Notes: generated by a model from the letters alone, not told the origin. Counted from the stretch's first letter, positions 11,818 to 22,739 are shown. The stretch: DNA of 64,000 nt from Blepharisma japonicum (GCA_949751835.1 CATKHK010000002.1:1-64000), one strand, 5' to 3'. A program made the numbers and translations.

Positions 11818-13279
11818 TTAGAGGTCAGATTTTTGGTTTTTATTATTTTTGATAAATTTGTGAAGTTCTGAGAAACTTATGTCCTCATCATACTCAAAAA
11901 TAATTGGATTTGCTTTGTCATTCTTTTTAATGTAGTAGATTGCTGGAATGGAATCCGGCTGCAAGCTTTCTGGAAGCCTGTTTAATGTTCCTTCTATTTT
12001 TGCAAAAATTATCTCTCTATTTAATTCTGCTAATTTTTCAAACATTGGGAGTACTTTTTCACAGTCCTCACAGTCGAGAGAGTAAACAAACAGCCCAATA
12101 TCTGCTTTTGCATTTTCTAGCTTTTCATATATATTTTTCCCTACATATTTAGAAACTCCTTTTTCTACTTCTTTGTCAGGGATTTCTTCTGACAGCACAA
12201 ATGGCTCCAAGGTCCCTTCAATGTATTTTTGAATAAATTCTGTGATTTTTTCTATCTGCAAAGATCCGTTTTTTACCATATCATTTTCATTCAAAATATA
12301 CATATTTTTCATGTCATCAATCATTAAAAGATGCTTATTCTATTTAGTACATTACGTTTTTGAAAACTTTGATTTCATCAAGTAACCATGTGTAGTCGTT
12401 TCTTTTAGCGACTGCATATATGAAATTTTTGTTGAAGTTTGATGTGGCTCTGCTGAATCTGGAAATTACGTATTTTGCGCCTGATGGGTTTGTTCGTGGA
12501 GAAATTTCTGCGTATAAGCAAACTATTGTGTTAGCTTTTTTTGTTAGAATAGGTTCGGTATTGGGATTTAGTCAAGATATTTTTCCAAAAAAATTGTCAA
12601 AAATCATATCTGCAACTTTATCAATGTTTTCTATATTTTTAATATAAAAATATCTTTCCTCTTCATTTAAAACCAATATTGGTGGCCTTGCAATCACAAT
12701 TCCCTCATTTATATTCAAAATATTAGCAATTTCTTCACTAAAAGTATATGCAAATGGTAGGAAGTGCTTGCTAGCATTTGCAATTTCCATAAATAGCTTA
12801 AATTTTGGACTTCTTTTAGGGAAAACACCTAATGCAATTCCATCAGTGCTGTATTTCGCGCTCAAAGTGCTATTAAAGTCTGAAAAACTTTCAAAAATTG
12901 GGATATTTTCAGTCATTCTAGTAAAAGTTGCTTCTATTTCTGCAGGCTCAAATGACCCAGTGTAAACGATGTATTTATCAACATTAGCAGGGTAAATAAT
13001 GATATGGGGGTATCCTTCTAATTGATAATTTGCGGCTATTTGGGCTCCTTCTTCATTCATTATGTCAACTAAAGCAAATTCATGATCAGACAATTTTGAT
13101 GCGATTTTAGAAAATTGGTCTTGGAAGAATATGCATGGGTGTAATGAAGAAGAGCAGAACGAGATAAATCTTGTTTTCCCCGATTTTTGATAAATAAATT
13201 CTTCTAAATCTGCTGCTCCTATATGTGAAAATTTAGCTAATCCTAAAGTGAAAGAGAAAAGGAAGAGAAGTATCTCCAT
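11818..13279 (-). CDS. ER thioredoxin-like (PDI-family) protein
   Basis: Two exons joined over a 16-nt intron (12340-12355) give 481 residues with one in-frame TGA (12572). A signal peptide (MEILLFLFSFTLGLA) is followed by a thioredoxin fold in which the usual CxxC is replaced by widely spaced cysteines (C42, C49). A middle thioredoxin-like domain has no cysteine pair (ARPPILVLNEEERYFY). A C-terminal domain carries CEDC (C398, C401) in the active-site position of a PDI a-type domain. The protein ends in KSDL, close to the KDEL-type ER retrieval signal. The order of domains and the C-terminal signal point to the ER lumen. Only the last domain looks redox-competent; the first may hold clients rather than oxidise them (inference). 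Confidence 0.75.
12340..12355 (-). other. 16-nt spliceosomal intron (PDI-like gene)
   Basis: The minus-strand sequence is gtaatgtactaaatag. It joins KVFKN to NKHLLMIDDM, restoring one frame across both halves of the PDI-like protein. Without splicing the frame ends at a TAA inside the intron. Confidence 0.85.
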
Positions 13280-13451
13280 TTACTAAAGAGATTAGTATTA
13301 GAATAATCGTCAGGCCATCTGGAATATTATGATTATTAATGCTATGAAAAGTAAATTCAGGCTTCCCTTTGGCTTGGATTTTATTTATATGCAAGAGATT
13401 GGCTCGAAGCCCTGAGGATGCATTCATTACATAGAAATACTTGGGGGAAAA

Positions 13452-13535
13452 TATTGGGGTAGTATCAACACATAGAAACAATTCTATATGCTAATTAGTT
13501 ACGCCGTCTCTATAGCACACCTACTAAAATGTGCC
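13452..13535. repeat. Hairpin repeat unit A
   Basis: This unit of about 80 bases resembles unit C (13831-13914) at roughly three of four positions, from TTGGGGTAGTA through CCGTCTCT and beyond. Its core is a stem at 13469-13477 (CACATAGAA), loop ACAA, and 13482-13490 (TTCTATATG), pairing at eight of nine positions. Confidence 0.6.
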
Positions 13536-13744
13536 ATTTATTATTGATCGTTTAGTTAAAGAAATTAAATATTCCAATCCCAAATAGCATTTATAGGGCT
13601 TTCTTTAATTGTTTCGGATGCCAAAGGAATTGTTCAAAAGTTAATTGAGCCTTAATGGCAAATACTGAATTAATTTCTATAAGCAAATTTTCTAATTAGT
13701 TTTCTAGAAAGGAAAACTCTTAACTCAGAATATGTTTATTGATG

Positions 13745-13785
13745 CTTACGTAACACATAAGAAAAGTCTTATATGCTATAGAAGG
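13745..13785. repeat. Hairpin repeat unit B
   Basis: The core resembles units A and C but the flanks have diverged. The stem runs 13754-13762 (CACATAAGA), loop AAAG, 13767-13775 (TCTTATATG), again eight of nine pairs. Two adjacent stem pairs differ from unit A on both sides at once, so pairing is kept. Confidence 0.5.
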
Positions 13786-13830
13786 CATCATCACTTTTTG
13801 CATATAATAGAGTTGTGCATAGTTAGTTTA

Positions 13831-13914
13831 TGTTGGGGTAGTAGTAACACAGAGAAATGGTCCTATGTGCTAATTGTAGCTCCGTCTCTTTCGCACTTGC
13901 TTGTAGCTCGTGCT
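13831..13914. repeat. Hairpin repeat unit C
   Basis: Partner of unit A, about 380 bases downstream in the same orientation. The stem is 13848-13856 (CACAGAGAA), loop ATGG, 13861-13869 (TCCTATGTG), with seven of nine pairs. Downstream CTAATT...CCGTCTCT...GCAC is shared with unit A. Confidence 0.6.
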
Positions 13915-13999
13915 ATATATCCATTTGGAAATATTTTTGCTTAAAAAGAGAGGAACAGAAAAGTCTCTTTTCAATTAAACTCCATAATTATTGTGTGAA

Positions 14000-16540
14000 T
14001 TAATTTTCAATTTTATTTCCGTATACAGCATAATGAAGAAGGGGTATTAGATTTCCTGGCAAAACACTGGAAGCCCTACTTATGAAGGTTTCTGTTGTGC
14101 AACTATTATGCAGCGCATATTGGTATGCGTATTTTATCATTAATGCTTGTGTTTCTTCTCTCTGATCTTTCAGGATAAATAGTGTTAATAATTTTATTAC
14201 ATCGTTTTTCCCTTCGAGCAGCTTTGCTTTAAATGCGTGGCCTCATTTCCCCTCTGCTTCGTAAACACAAAACAATATTGGCAAGCATTTCAGCCCAGAT
14301 CCCATCAGAGTTATTTGTGTCAAATCATAAAAGCCTTTCAAATTTCCGAGGAGCATTGAAAATAGGGTCGTTAAAGTATCTTCTATGTTCTCAGATATAG
14401 CTTTATATATACTATATCCTACAAGCATCAGAAATCGTGTCAGAGATGCCTTGAACTCCTTAGTGAAAGACTCAGGCCCACTAAATACCTGTAAAAAGTC
14501 TTCAGAAAGCTGCTCTAGCGCATCTGCCACACACCCAAACGCAAAAGAGCTTTGGTCAATTTCAGCTATTCTTTTATGGTAAATATGCGTAGTCTTCATT
14601 GTAATAGTGCGATTTCCTTTAAACACTTTTAAAGGAAGGAGTGATATAATGCTATCAGGGTTTGAAAAGAGAGGGTGGTAGGAGGAAAACAGTAATTCCA
14701 CGTCAGATAGTTTTTGGACTGTTCTAAGAAGCTTGCAGAAAGATAGCTTTTCAGCATAGACTAAAAATTTAGAGGTTGGAAGATCTAGAGACAGCTGCTC
14801 TGCTAAAGTCAGCAAGATTATTTGTGTGGTAGGCTTCAATGAGTTGAAGTAAGCAGGAATTGATTGGCGAAAGGCTTGGTTTAAAGGGAGGTGGCTACTT
14901 TTTTGTTTGTAGAGGATTGGCAATAAAAATGCAACCACCGAGTCTATTTCTGTTTCATTATAAAATGGCTTGAAAGAATCTAGCTGTGAATTTGCCAGCT
15001 GGTCAATTTTCAAAGAATTTTCCCAAACTTTATACGAAGGTGCATTTTCATCATTTATATGCTTAAGTATATAAGCTAAAATTATTGAAAAATGCTTATA
15101 TTGGTGACTATCAAGTTTTTTGAAAATAGCTCACAAATAATTATAAATTTCAATTCATAGTCCTCTTTCGCTTATATAATTTTCTGCAGTCGCTAAAGGA
15201 TATGAAGAGCTAAGCACAGAAATTTTGAATTTTATTTCAATTTTTCTTTCTTCTTCGAGCAATTCATTTAAAATTTCTTTTGGGTCAATGCCTCGACTTT
15301 CCAGAAACACGATAAGTTTATTTGCAGAGTTAATATCCCCAGCTATGATAGCGCTCCTAAGTTCTTCTTTTTTATCAGTTTTTAGCTCAGTTATCAAGTG
15401 CAGACCTTGATCTGTAATAATATACAAATTCTGCTCATAAAATGCATAAGAAAAGATTCGCTTTACACTTGAAGAATATTCCCACAACTTAAGCTCTTCA
15501 ATGCCTCTAGTAGTTCATAGCTCATAATCAATTGAGTCTATTTTCCTTCCATTGCAGCCTCCACAAACACAGATTTTAATTTCTTTTCTGTCTAAATCTG
15601 AATTTCTTTCTGTTATTTCGCTAGCATAGCATTTCCCTATTATTTTCAAATCATTCTCAGTTAATAGTAATACAGTCTTATTCCACAGCAGAGAAAAATC
15701 ATGGTCCCCATAAGGTAGGGCAAAAGAAAATGTAGGTCTTGGGAGATTTTCAAAATCGTGAATATCTATATGAGTCTGATAGGACGCCACGATTATAGGC
15801 CCTCGATACGAGTTTTGATAGGAAACTTTAACTTTGTGTCCAAAATTTAAATAATTCGGCTTCAGCCCTTCTTTTATATCTAGCAATAAATCAGAAATCG
15901 CAATCAAGCAGCAGTTTTTGTCTCCAGAATGGATTAAAATAGATTTCATAGTTTCAATCAGCTGAATACTAGTTATTCCATTAGGAAGAGTATACGATCT
16001 TTCCATCTGCCCTGTGCTTGAGTTAATCACTATTAAAGATCCGCTGAGCGTGCTCACAATAATATATTCTTCACATCATACCATGCCAGTAAACGAAACC
16101 TGATTATTTATCTGCAAGCAGGTTACGTCTAAGTGGTTTTCATATCTTCTTTCTCTATTAACCAAGCAGTGTCCTATAGTATCAATCATATCATCAATCA
16201 CATTATCAGGCATCTGCGGTCTTTCAAGCACCGAAAAGAAATCTTTTTCAATAAAGCGCTTCCAGGTTGCATTAAAGTGATCAGACTGACACGAGTAAGC
16301 AGGAAAAATAAATAAAGACCCTTGGCTGACTAAAATTGCTATGAATTCAGGTTTTATACAAATAGATACAGGCTGCAATGACTGAATGGTAAATCAAGGA
16401 AGAGTTTTTAGAGTATTGTGGTGGTAGTATAGCAGAGAGGTAGATGTAGATATAAGAGCTTGAAAATCTGGAACACATGCACAAGCAGCTGTAATTGGAT
16501 TAGCTGCCACTAAAGTTGTAAGAGAATATATGTCTTCCAT
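14000..16540 (-). CDS. Beta-propeller plus alpha-solenoid protein, family not identified
   Basis: A single exon of 846 residues containing six in-frame TGA codons, starting at ATG 16540 (MEDIYSLTTLVAANP). Residues 1-350 are strand-rich, with repeated patterns such as GSLIVINSSTGQ and SIQLIETMKSILIHSG, consistent with a seven-bladed WD-like propeller. From about residue 360 (KKEELRSAIIAGDINSANKL) to the end it is helical and looks like a TPR or solenoid array. This architecture is shared by vesicle-coat and tethering proteins (HPS, VPS, IFT, nucleoporin classes), so a trafficking role is plausible but inferred. I could not match it to one subfamily. Its start lies 16 bases from the stop of the MAP kinase gene on the same strand. 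Confidence 0.75.
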
Positions 16541-16556
16541 ATAGTTATCTATTAAA

Positions 16557-17615
16557 TTAATCATCTAACTGTGAAGATATTTCAAGCTCTTCTAGCAGTA
16601 AAGCCTTCATTTGGTCGAAGGATAGCTCAGCATCTTCAAACTCAAAAGCAATAGTTTCTTGAGAGACTGGCTCTTCGTCAGAGTCATGGAGATCTGCGAG
16701 ATATGGGTGTCTTAGCGCTTCTTCTACAGTTAGCCTCTGACTTGGGTTGAATGCCAGCAGTTTTTCTAATAAATCAATAGCTTCAGGAGGAGCTTCAGGG
16801 TTTATGATGTTTTGCAGTGGCTGTTTCACATGTTTGTCGAGCGACTTCACAAACTTTCTGGCATGATCGTTCGCAATGAACTCTAAATCAGCTTCATCAG
16901 GCGTCCCAAGGGTTTTTATAATCAAATCTATCTGTTTTATATAATTCTGCCCCGGAAACAAAACCCTCCTCCCTAGAATCTCCCCAAACGTGCAGCCTAC
17001 GCTCCAAATATCGACTGCTTTGGTATAATTGTGAGAAGAAAGCATGATTTCTGGAGCTCTGTAGAACCGTGTGACCACATATTCAGTCAGATCTTCAAGG
17101 CTTGAGTTTATTTGCCGACTGAGCCCAAAGTCACAAATCTTGATAGAGCAGTCAGCGTTTACAAGGATATTGCTGGGCTTTATGTCTCTGTGCACTATAT
17201 TAGCACTATGAATAAACTTCAGTGCTCTCAGGATATAATAGATAAAATACTGGGCATGATCATTGGTCAGCTCTTGGTCTGATTTAAGAATTCTATGTAG
17301 ATCAGTTTCCATAAGAGGAGTGATAATGTAGATTTCTCCAAGCTCAGAAGGGTCAGCTTGGATGTGTATAACCCGCTTTAGCCCTAATATACCATCATGC
17401 TTAAGCAGCCGCATGGCTTTGATTTCTCGAAGATTTCGCTTGGCGTCAATCACGTCCTCAATTTTGTTCAGTTTCTTTATTGCCACAGCTTCACTTTTTT
17501 CAGTGTCACGGGCCTGGATTACAGTGCCATAAGCCCCATAGCCTATGATTTTTTCTGCAGCATACCTTGGACTTATATGAAAAGAGTTTAAAATTTCTTC
17601 AGCTGTTTCTCCCAT
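16557..17615 (-). CDS. MAP kinase (ERK type, TEY loop)
   Basis: Ser/Thr kinase of the CMGC group, 352 residues, with nearly every MAPK hallmark: glycine loop GYGAYGTV (residues 25-32), ATP-anchoring Lys in VAIKK (about 47), HRDIKPSN (142-149), DFG (162-164), the dual phosphorylation motif TEY (177-179) followed by VVTRFYRAPE, and the CMGC insert near 230-275. The C-terminus is acidic (SDEEPVS, FEFEDAELSFDQM). Kinase activity and activation by a MEK-type kinase are expected from the family. It is a single exon with no internal TGA. It sits 21 bases downstream of the PKG gene and 16 bases upstream of the propeller-solenoid gene, all on the minus strand. Confidence 0.92.
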   Translation of the reverse strand: MGETAEEILNSFHISPRYAAEKIIGYGAYGTVIQARDTEKSEAVAIKKLNKIEDVIDAKRNLREIKAMRLLKHDGILGLKRVIHIQADPSELGEIYIITPLMETDLHRILKSDQELTNDHAQYFIYYILRALKFIHSANIVHRDIKPSNILVNADCSIKICDFGLSRQINSSLEDLTEYVVTRFYRAPEIMLSSHNYTKAVDIWSVGCTFGEILGRRVLFPGQNYIKQIDLIIKTLGTPDEADLEFIANDHARKFVKSLDKHVKQPLQNIINPEAPPEAIDLLEKLLAFNPSQRLTVEEALRHPYLADLHDSDEEPVSQETIAFEFEDAELSFDQMKALLLEELEISSQLDD

Positions 17616-17636
17616 TTAATATAGGTTAAATTACAA

Positions 17637-20354
17637 TTAAAATGGCTCGTCCCAACCTGGGTCAGGCAGTCTGCCTCGTTTAGGCACATCGATTGAGTCT
17701 CTGGCTTCTTCTTGCTATATAAAAATTACAGAAATAAAAGCAGACAATGTCTGCTTGCTTCTCATTGCTGGTAAAATTTCATCAGAAATGCTTGGAACTC
17801 TTGGTAAATAAGGAGGCTTTACTTGCTTGCTGAGGATATTGTCTCAGTTTACGCTGCTAAAGTAGCTGTGTCCTTTTATTATTTCTGTGTTTGCACGTGT
17901 GGCAGGGTTCTTGTCAAGCAAAACTTCGATTATTTGTAAGGTTTTTAAGGTCTTATTTATTTTTGGAGGAAAACCCAGCCTGTTTTTGAGAATTTTTTCA
18001 TAGATTTTGTAAGGCTCTTCATCTGAGTCCCCAAAAGGCATCATCCCACATATAAACTCATAAGCCATGACTCCAAGACACCAATAGTCAGCTGAAATAC
18101 CATACCCTTTCCCTAAAATGACTTCAGGCGCCATATAATGTGGTGTCCCCACGATTGTATAAGTTCTACCTTGAATAATTTTTGCAGTCCCAAAATCAAT
18201 TAGTTTAGGATAGCCTTCTTCGTCAATCATGATATTTTCTGGCTTAAGGTCTCTATAAACAATATCCCTCTCATGCATATGTTCAAGTATGGCTAGCATG
18301 CATGATATATAGAACTTTGAATTGGCGTCGTTCATACTTCCCAGCTCCCTTAAGACGTCAAAAAGGTCTTTACCTTGGACATATTCTTGAAGAAAATAAA
18401 TTCTTTGGTGGTCTTTGAAGGTTTTTACCAGCTTCATTATGAGAGGATGGTCAGTTTGTAGGAGAATATGACGCTCGAGGAGTAAACTGCTATAGAGATC
18501 GTAGGCTCTGATTTTGTCACGGCATATAGTTTTCAGCGCGTAAGGAAGTCTGGTGATCTTGTGAGCAGCAAGAAAGACATTCCCGAACATGCCTTTGCCT
18601 AATAGTTTGATTATATGCAAATCTTTTAGAGTGATTTTGTCGTCTTGCAGCTCTATTCTTTTAAGTAGCATGATTCTTACCCCTTCATTTACTAGACTTA
18701 AAAAATCGTCTTTGCTTAGTACCCACACTTGTGCAATTCCGTTAGCCCTTACCGTTGCAGTTCTTTTTTCTTTTAAAATAATTGATCTTTCCCCAAAATA
18801 ATCATGCTGACCTATAGTCCTAATCACTGTATTATTTTTAATGATGTCAACTTTTCCTTCTTTTACTATATAAAAAGCATCACCTGGTGTATTTTCTAAA
18901 AAAATTACTTCCCTATCTTCAAATTCCCTTATAAATACTTTATTTACCAAAGACTCCAATTTCTTAAAAGGCAGTGCTTTAAGCAGCTGGACGTTTCTCA
19001 TAATACTCAATATCTCATTTCGAGAACTTACTCTATTGAGCTGCCCTCCTATGCAGGCCTCAAACTCTTGCCTTGTTATTTCTTCAATATCCACATTTCC
19101 TTCTGCTCTAAAGTTTTCTTCGAAAATTCCTTCAGGAGCAGCCCCTAACTCTTCATCTCCTATGCATTCTAAAACATTTACCTTTTGTCTTGACTGCTCT
19201 GCTAATAAACTCCCTTTTACAATAATTCACAGCTTTTTACCTTTAGGCGTCCCTCTCGAAATAACAACCTCATTTGGCTCAAAAGATTTGCATTTCATTT
19301 TGCTTATAATATCTTCTTCTTGGGCTTTTGTTAAGCTTTTTAGAAAGGAGCTGCTTTCTAGTGCAATTCTTTGGGAGTTTTTGTAAATTATTTTTTGCAA
19401 TTGGCTCCCCAAAGCACGCGTCAGATCATCTCTGCCTATATATAAAAGGGTAGCCTTAGTTACCACAGTAATAGTAGCTGTTCTTACACTATTATACAGC
19501 AATGCCTGCTCACCAAAGTAATCCCCTCTGCTCATTTGGCGAACTACTTTCCCTTTAATCGTGCAATTTACTAGACCTTCTTTGATTATATAAAACAAGT
19601 TTCCTGGTTCTCCTTCAGTTACTACTTTTCTCCCAGGATCAAATTCTTGATGGCTCAAAGCAGCAAGCAAGGCTTCTTGTTGGCCTTTATTCAAGCACTG
19701 AAAAATCGGCACACTTTCAATAAACTGCTTATTTTCGCTATATCTTTGAGCATTTATCGACTCAATTGCGTTACGAAATTCGTATCGGTCTATTCCCCAA
19801 AGCATCACTTTTTCAACAGAAAGCACCGAATTTGTGCGCTCACACTCGTGCATAAGAGCCATTTCTCCAAAACTGCTGCCTTTACCTAACATAGTTTTTT
19901 GAACTCCCTTCTCGACTACTTCACATCTTCCTTTAGAAATAATAAAAAAATGAGTAGCAGCGCTTCCTTTGGAATAGACTACTTGCTGTGGCTCCATCAC
20001 ATAAAGCCTCATATTTGTAATGACAGCTTCAATGTTGTCTTCTGAGAGGCTCTGGAAAATGAAATGCTGTGCTAAAGCAGCCCTGATTTCTTTCTTGTCC
20101 TGCATTGTTTTTGGGACTTCTTTGATTATTGCAGTAGAAGCTTCAGTAGGGACAATAGTTCTGCCTCGTTTTAAGGTCATAGCTCTTTTCTTTTCATTTC
20201 TTATAGCTGGCTGATTGGGGACATTTTCTTCTGGGAAAAGCCCTCCCATAGATATAGCTCGATTGTGCAGGAATTTAGTTGTGGCGCTTCGTTTTAGAGG
20301 CAATATTGCAGAGACTGTATCGGATGAGTTCTTCTTGATCGTGCAATTCCCCAT
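17637..20354 (-). CDS. cGMP-dependent protein kinase with four CNB domains
   Basis: The predicted protein has 900 residues, encoded by two exons joined over a 15-nt intron (17715-17729), with two in-frame TGA codons. It begins MGNC, a site for N-myristoylation and palmitoylation, so membrane attachment is likely. Four cyclic-nucleotide-binding domains follow: CNB1 about 97-200 (FGEMA...ERTNS), CNB2 about 212-315 (FGEQALLYNSVRTAT), CNB3 about 335-450 (degenerate, lacking the FGE...R cassette) and CNB4 about 455-545 (FGERSIILKEKRTAT). The AGC kinase domain (about 580-835) has GKGMFGNV, YRDLKPEN, DFGTAK and T-loop TIVGTPHYMAPE. The tail ends DPGWDEPF. Four CNBs with a degenerate third is the layout of apicomplexan PKG and is known in ciliates. 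cGMP specificity is inferred from that layout. Confidence 0.9.
17715..17729 (-). other. 15-nt spliceosomal intron (PKG gene)
   Basis: On the minus strand it reads gtaatttttatatag. Its length is a multiple of three, but it contains an in-frame TAG, so retention would truncate the kinase tail. Splicing joins TLSAFIS to QEEARDSIDVPKR and leads to a natural TAA stop. Confidence 0.8.
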
Positions 20355-20424
20355 ATATTATGCAAAAATCTTTAAATTAAAGATATCATTTTTTTATTAA
20401 AAATTAACCTATTATAAAACTAGC

Positions 20425-21516
20425 TTAAATAAACACTTTTGGGTAGAATTCTTCCTCTTTTATTGTTTTTCCTGTGCATTTTCCATAAATTTTGACAAAA
20501 AATAAAGCAATGCCTGTTATTACAGCAATATATAGTAATAATGCGGCGAATAGAATAAAAATAGCATCTATAAGCAGGATTACTGGGATAATAAATACCA
20601 ATAGCACTCCTACAAGTATTGGGTGGTGTTCTAAAATTCTGAGCCATTCAAATAAATAATGTCCTGTAACTATAATCATCAAAATAATTAAAATTATAGG
20701 CGATAATAAGAATAGCAGAGGGTAGAAATATTTTTTATACTCAAATATTCATAATTCAGGATCCAGCTCATTAACATAGTCTTTTGCAATTATTAAAGCT
20801 ATAAAAGGGGAAAAAGGAAACAAGAAAGGCCCGAATATCAAGCATAGTATAATAAACCAGTTTACATTCCATATATCCTTTCCGAGCAAGCAATAGAAGC
20901 TGTGGTTCGGGTCAAGCTTACTGCTTCCACAAATCCAGCATCAGGTAGTGCCGCATATACAGTTCATGTGTGAGCACCCACCTCGCTTCTCGACCATCCT
21001 CTTACACTTAGGACAAAACTTCACATTATTTGCTTTTACCCATTCTTCGAATTGTATATCGTCATTTTTGTGGCATCTTTTCCAGCCGTGCCAGGAATCA
21101 AGGCAAAAGAAGCAATATAAATGCCCACACTCATTGCATTTTAATTTGCTCTTATTCGAGCTTCCAGTATCGTATCCATTACACCCTAGCTTAGGACAAA
21201 ATCTTACAAAAGGGTTCAGATTAAGCTCTTCTCTCAATAGAAAACGATCATATTTCTGTATCCAAGTTTTATCTAGAATTTCTGATAAATATTTTCTACC
21301 TAGGGGGTTTGTGCAGATCGGACATTTAAGATTTCTTACTTTTGATTCTGAAATTGAGTGCATAAGGTACAATTTTATGCAGTCTACACAAAAAGAATGC
21401 CCACAGTAAGGAATTATTGTGTTGTTTTGTTTATCTCAATAGCAAATTGGGCACATTTGTGCACTTTCTTTGCTCCCGAGCTCTATTTCTTCAATTGTTG
21501 AATTCAAAGAGTCCAT
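20425..21516 (-). CDS. RBR E3 ubiquitin ligase, membrane-anchored (copy 1)
   Basis: The protein has 363 residues, one exon and three in-frame TGA codons. It carries RING1 (CPICYWDK...CGHSFCVDC...CPIC), an in-between-RING domain (CPKLGCNGYD...CNECGHLYCFFC) and RING2 (CPKCKRMVEKRGGCSHMNCICGTT), in the order of RING-HECT hybrid ligases of the RNF144/RNF19 type. The RING2 GGCSHM contains the Cys that forms the ubiquitin thioester and the nearby His. Behind it lie about four hydrophobic segments (residues 220-345), so the ligase is anchored in an organelle membrane. It starts at ATG 21516, just before the cysteine-rich part. Its neighbour upstream is a close paralogue in the same orientation, pointing to tandem duplication. 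Confidence 0.88.
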
Positions 21517-21641
21517 TTTTATTTTAAATTAAGCGATTAACGACTATTCATAAGGGAAAAACGAAAAGTAAAAAATGATGAAAATAAGCAGCCAGGTATG
21601 AGATAATTTGTTGTAGAGTGTAAAAGCCATTTTAAAATATT

Positions 21642-22739
21642 TTAATTGAAAACTTTAGGGTAATAATTAGTGTTTTGTTTTGTCCTATGTATTAATATCC
21701 CTAGGATTTTTATAAAAAGCAGTAAAATTCCTGAAACGGTGCCTAACGCTAGAATTATCGCTATTGAAGGTATAAAAACAATTGCAAGGATGATCATAAA
21801 AGGAAACAGCAATAAAAGAAGCAGGAGTCTATATCGAAAACAATGCCTTAATCTGAACAAACGAAATAATACCACATAGGCCATCGCAAATAGCGCAATC
21901 ACTTCAATTAGTGGAGAAAAAATCAAAATTAAAGCATAGCAAAAATATCTATGTCTTGCAAATCAATCCCCAGGGTCAATTTCTTGAAATCAGTTCAGAA
22001 CAATATAATAAAGTCAAAAAGGTGCCCAAGGAAACAGCAAAGGTCCGAAAATCAAAGCGAAAATAAAAATCCAATGAAGATTCCATATATCATTCCCGAT
22101 TCAGCAGCGAATATTGTGATTCAATTCATTACTGTTGCCACCACATCTTCAGCACCAATAATGCCCACATATGCAAGACATATTAGGGCATCCTCCCCTT
22201 TTCTCAACCCTCCTCTTGCATTTAGGGCAAAATTTAACATTATTTTTCTCAACCCATTTTTCGAATTCTATATCGACAATTTTGTTGCATCTTTTCCATC
22301 AGCCGTGCCATGGTTCAGAACAAAAAAAGCAATACTCATAGCTACATTGATTACATTTTAATTTCTTTTTATTGGAACCTCCAAGATCATAGCCATCACA
22401 TCCAATTTTAGGGCAAAATCTGACATAAGGATTTTGGACAAGTTCCTCTCGCAGTAAGAATCTGTCGTATTTTTGAAGCCATTCATCAGAAATGATAGTA
22501 GAAAGAAAAGCTCGGCTGATAGTTGTGGTGCAATTGGAACTTGGGCATGGAATATTGGTTACTTTTGATTCCGAGATTAGAGAAATTAAATAAGAGTTTA
22601 AGCATTCTTGACAAAAGATGTGACCACAATAAGTGACTGTGAGGAGAGAGGGTTTGGATAAATAGCAGATTGGGCACGATTGAGCAGCGATTTTTCGTTC
22701 AGGCTCCTCTTCTAAGTTTATATAAGTTACTTGTGCCAT
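21642..22739 (-). CDS. RBR E3 ubiquitin ligase, membrane-anchored (copy 2)
   Basis: 365 residues in one exon with six in-frame TGA codons. The domain order is the same as copy 1: RING1 (CPICYLSK...CGHIFCQEC), IBR (CPKIGCDGYD...CNQCSYEYCFFC), RING2 and C-terminal membrane helices. The blocks WLQKYDRFLLREEL, NPYVRFCPK and the end YYPKVFN are nearly shared with copy 1. In RING2 the usual GGC.HM reads GGCPNM, so the thioester Cys remains but the conserved His is Asn. Activity may be altered; this is inference from the known role of that His. The gap to copy 1 is 125 bases. Family assignment is firm. Confidence 0.87.

Larger units (their letters stand above)
13280..13999. other. Spacer with hairpin repeats
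   Basis: About 720 bases separate the start of the PDI-like gene from the stop of the propeller-solenoid gene. The notable content is three related hairpin units, listed separately. A short perfect inverted repeat (GTTTTC...GAAAAC) lies near 13697-13718. Open stretches of 70-80 codons on each strand overlap the repeats but have no family match. Confidence 0.5.

Noticed and set aside
13233-13481. 82-codon minus-strand open frame at the start of the PDI-like gene
   Set aside because: It overlaps the signal-peptide exon of a supported gene in another frame, lacks a match and reaches into repeat unit A.
13732-13944. 70-codon plus-strand open frame
   Set aside because: It overlaps two of the hairpin repeat units, and its translation shows no family likeness. 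The repeat structure explains the sequence better.
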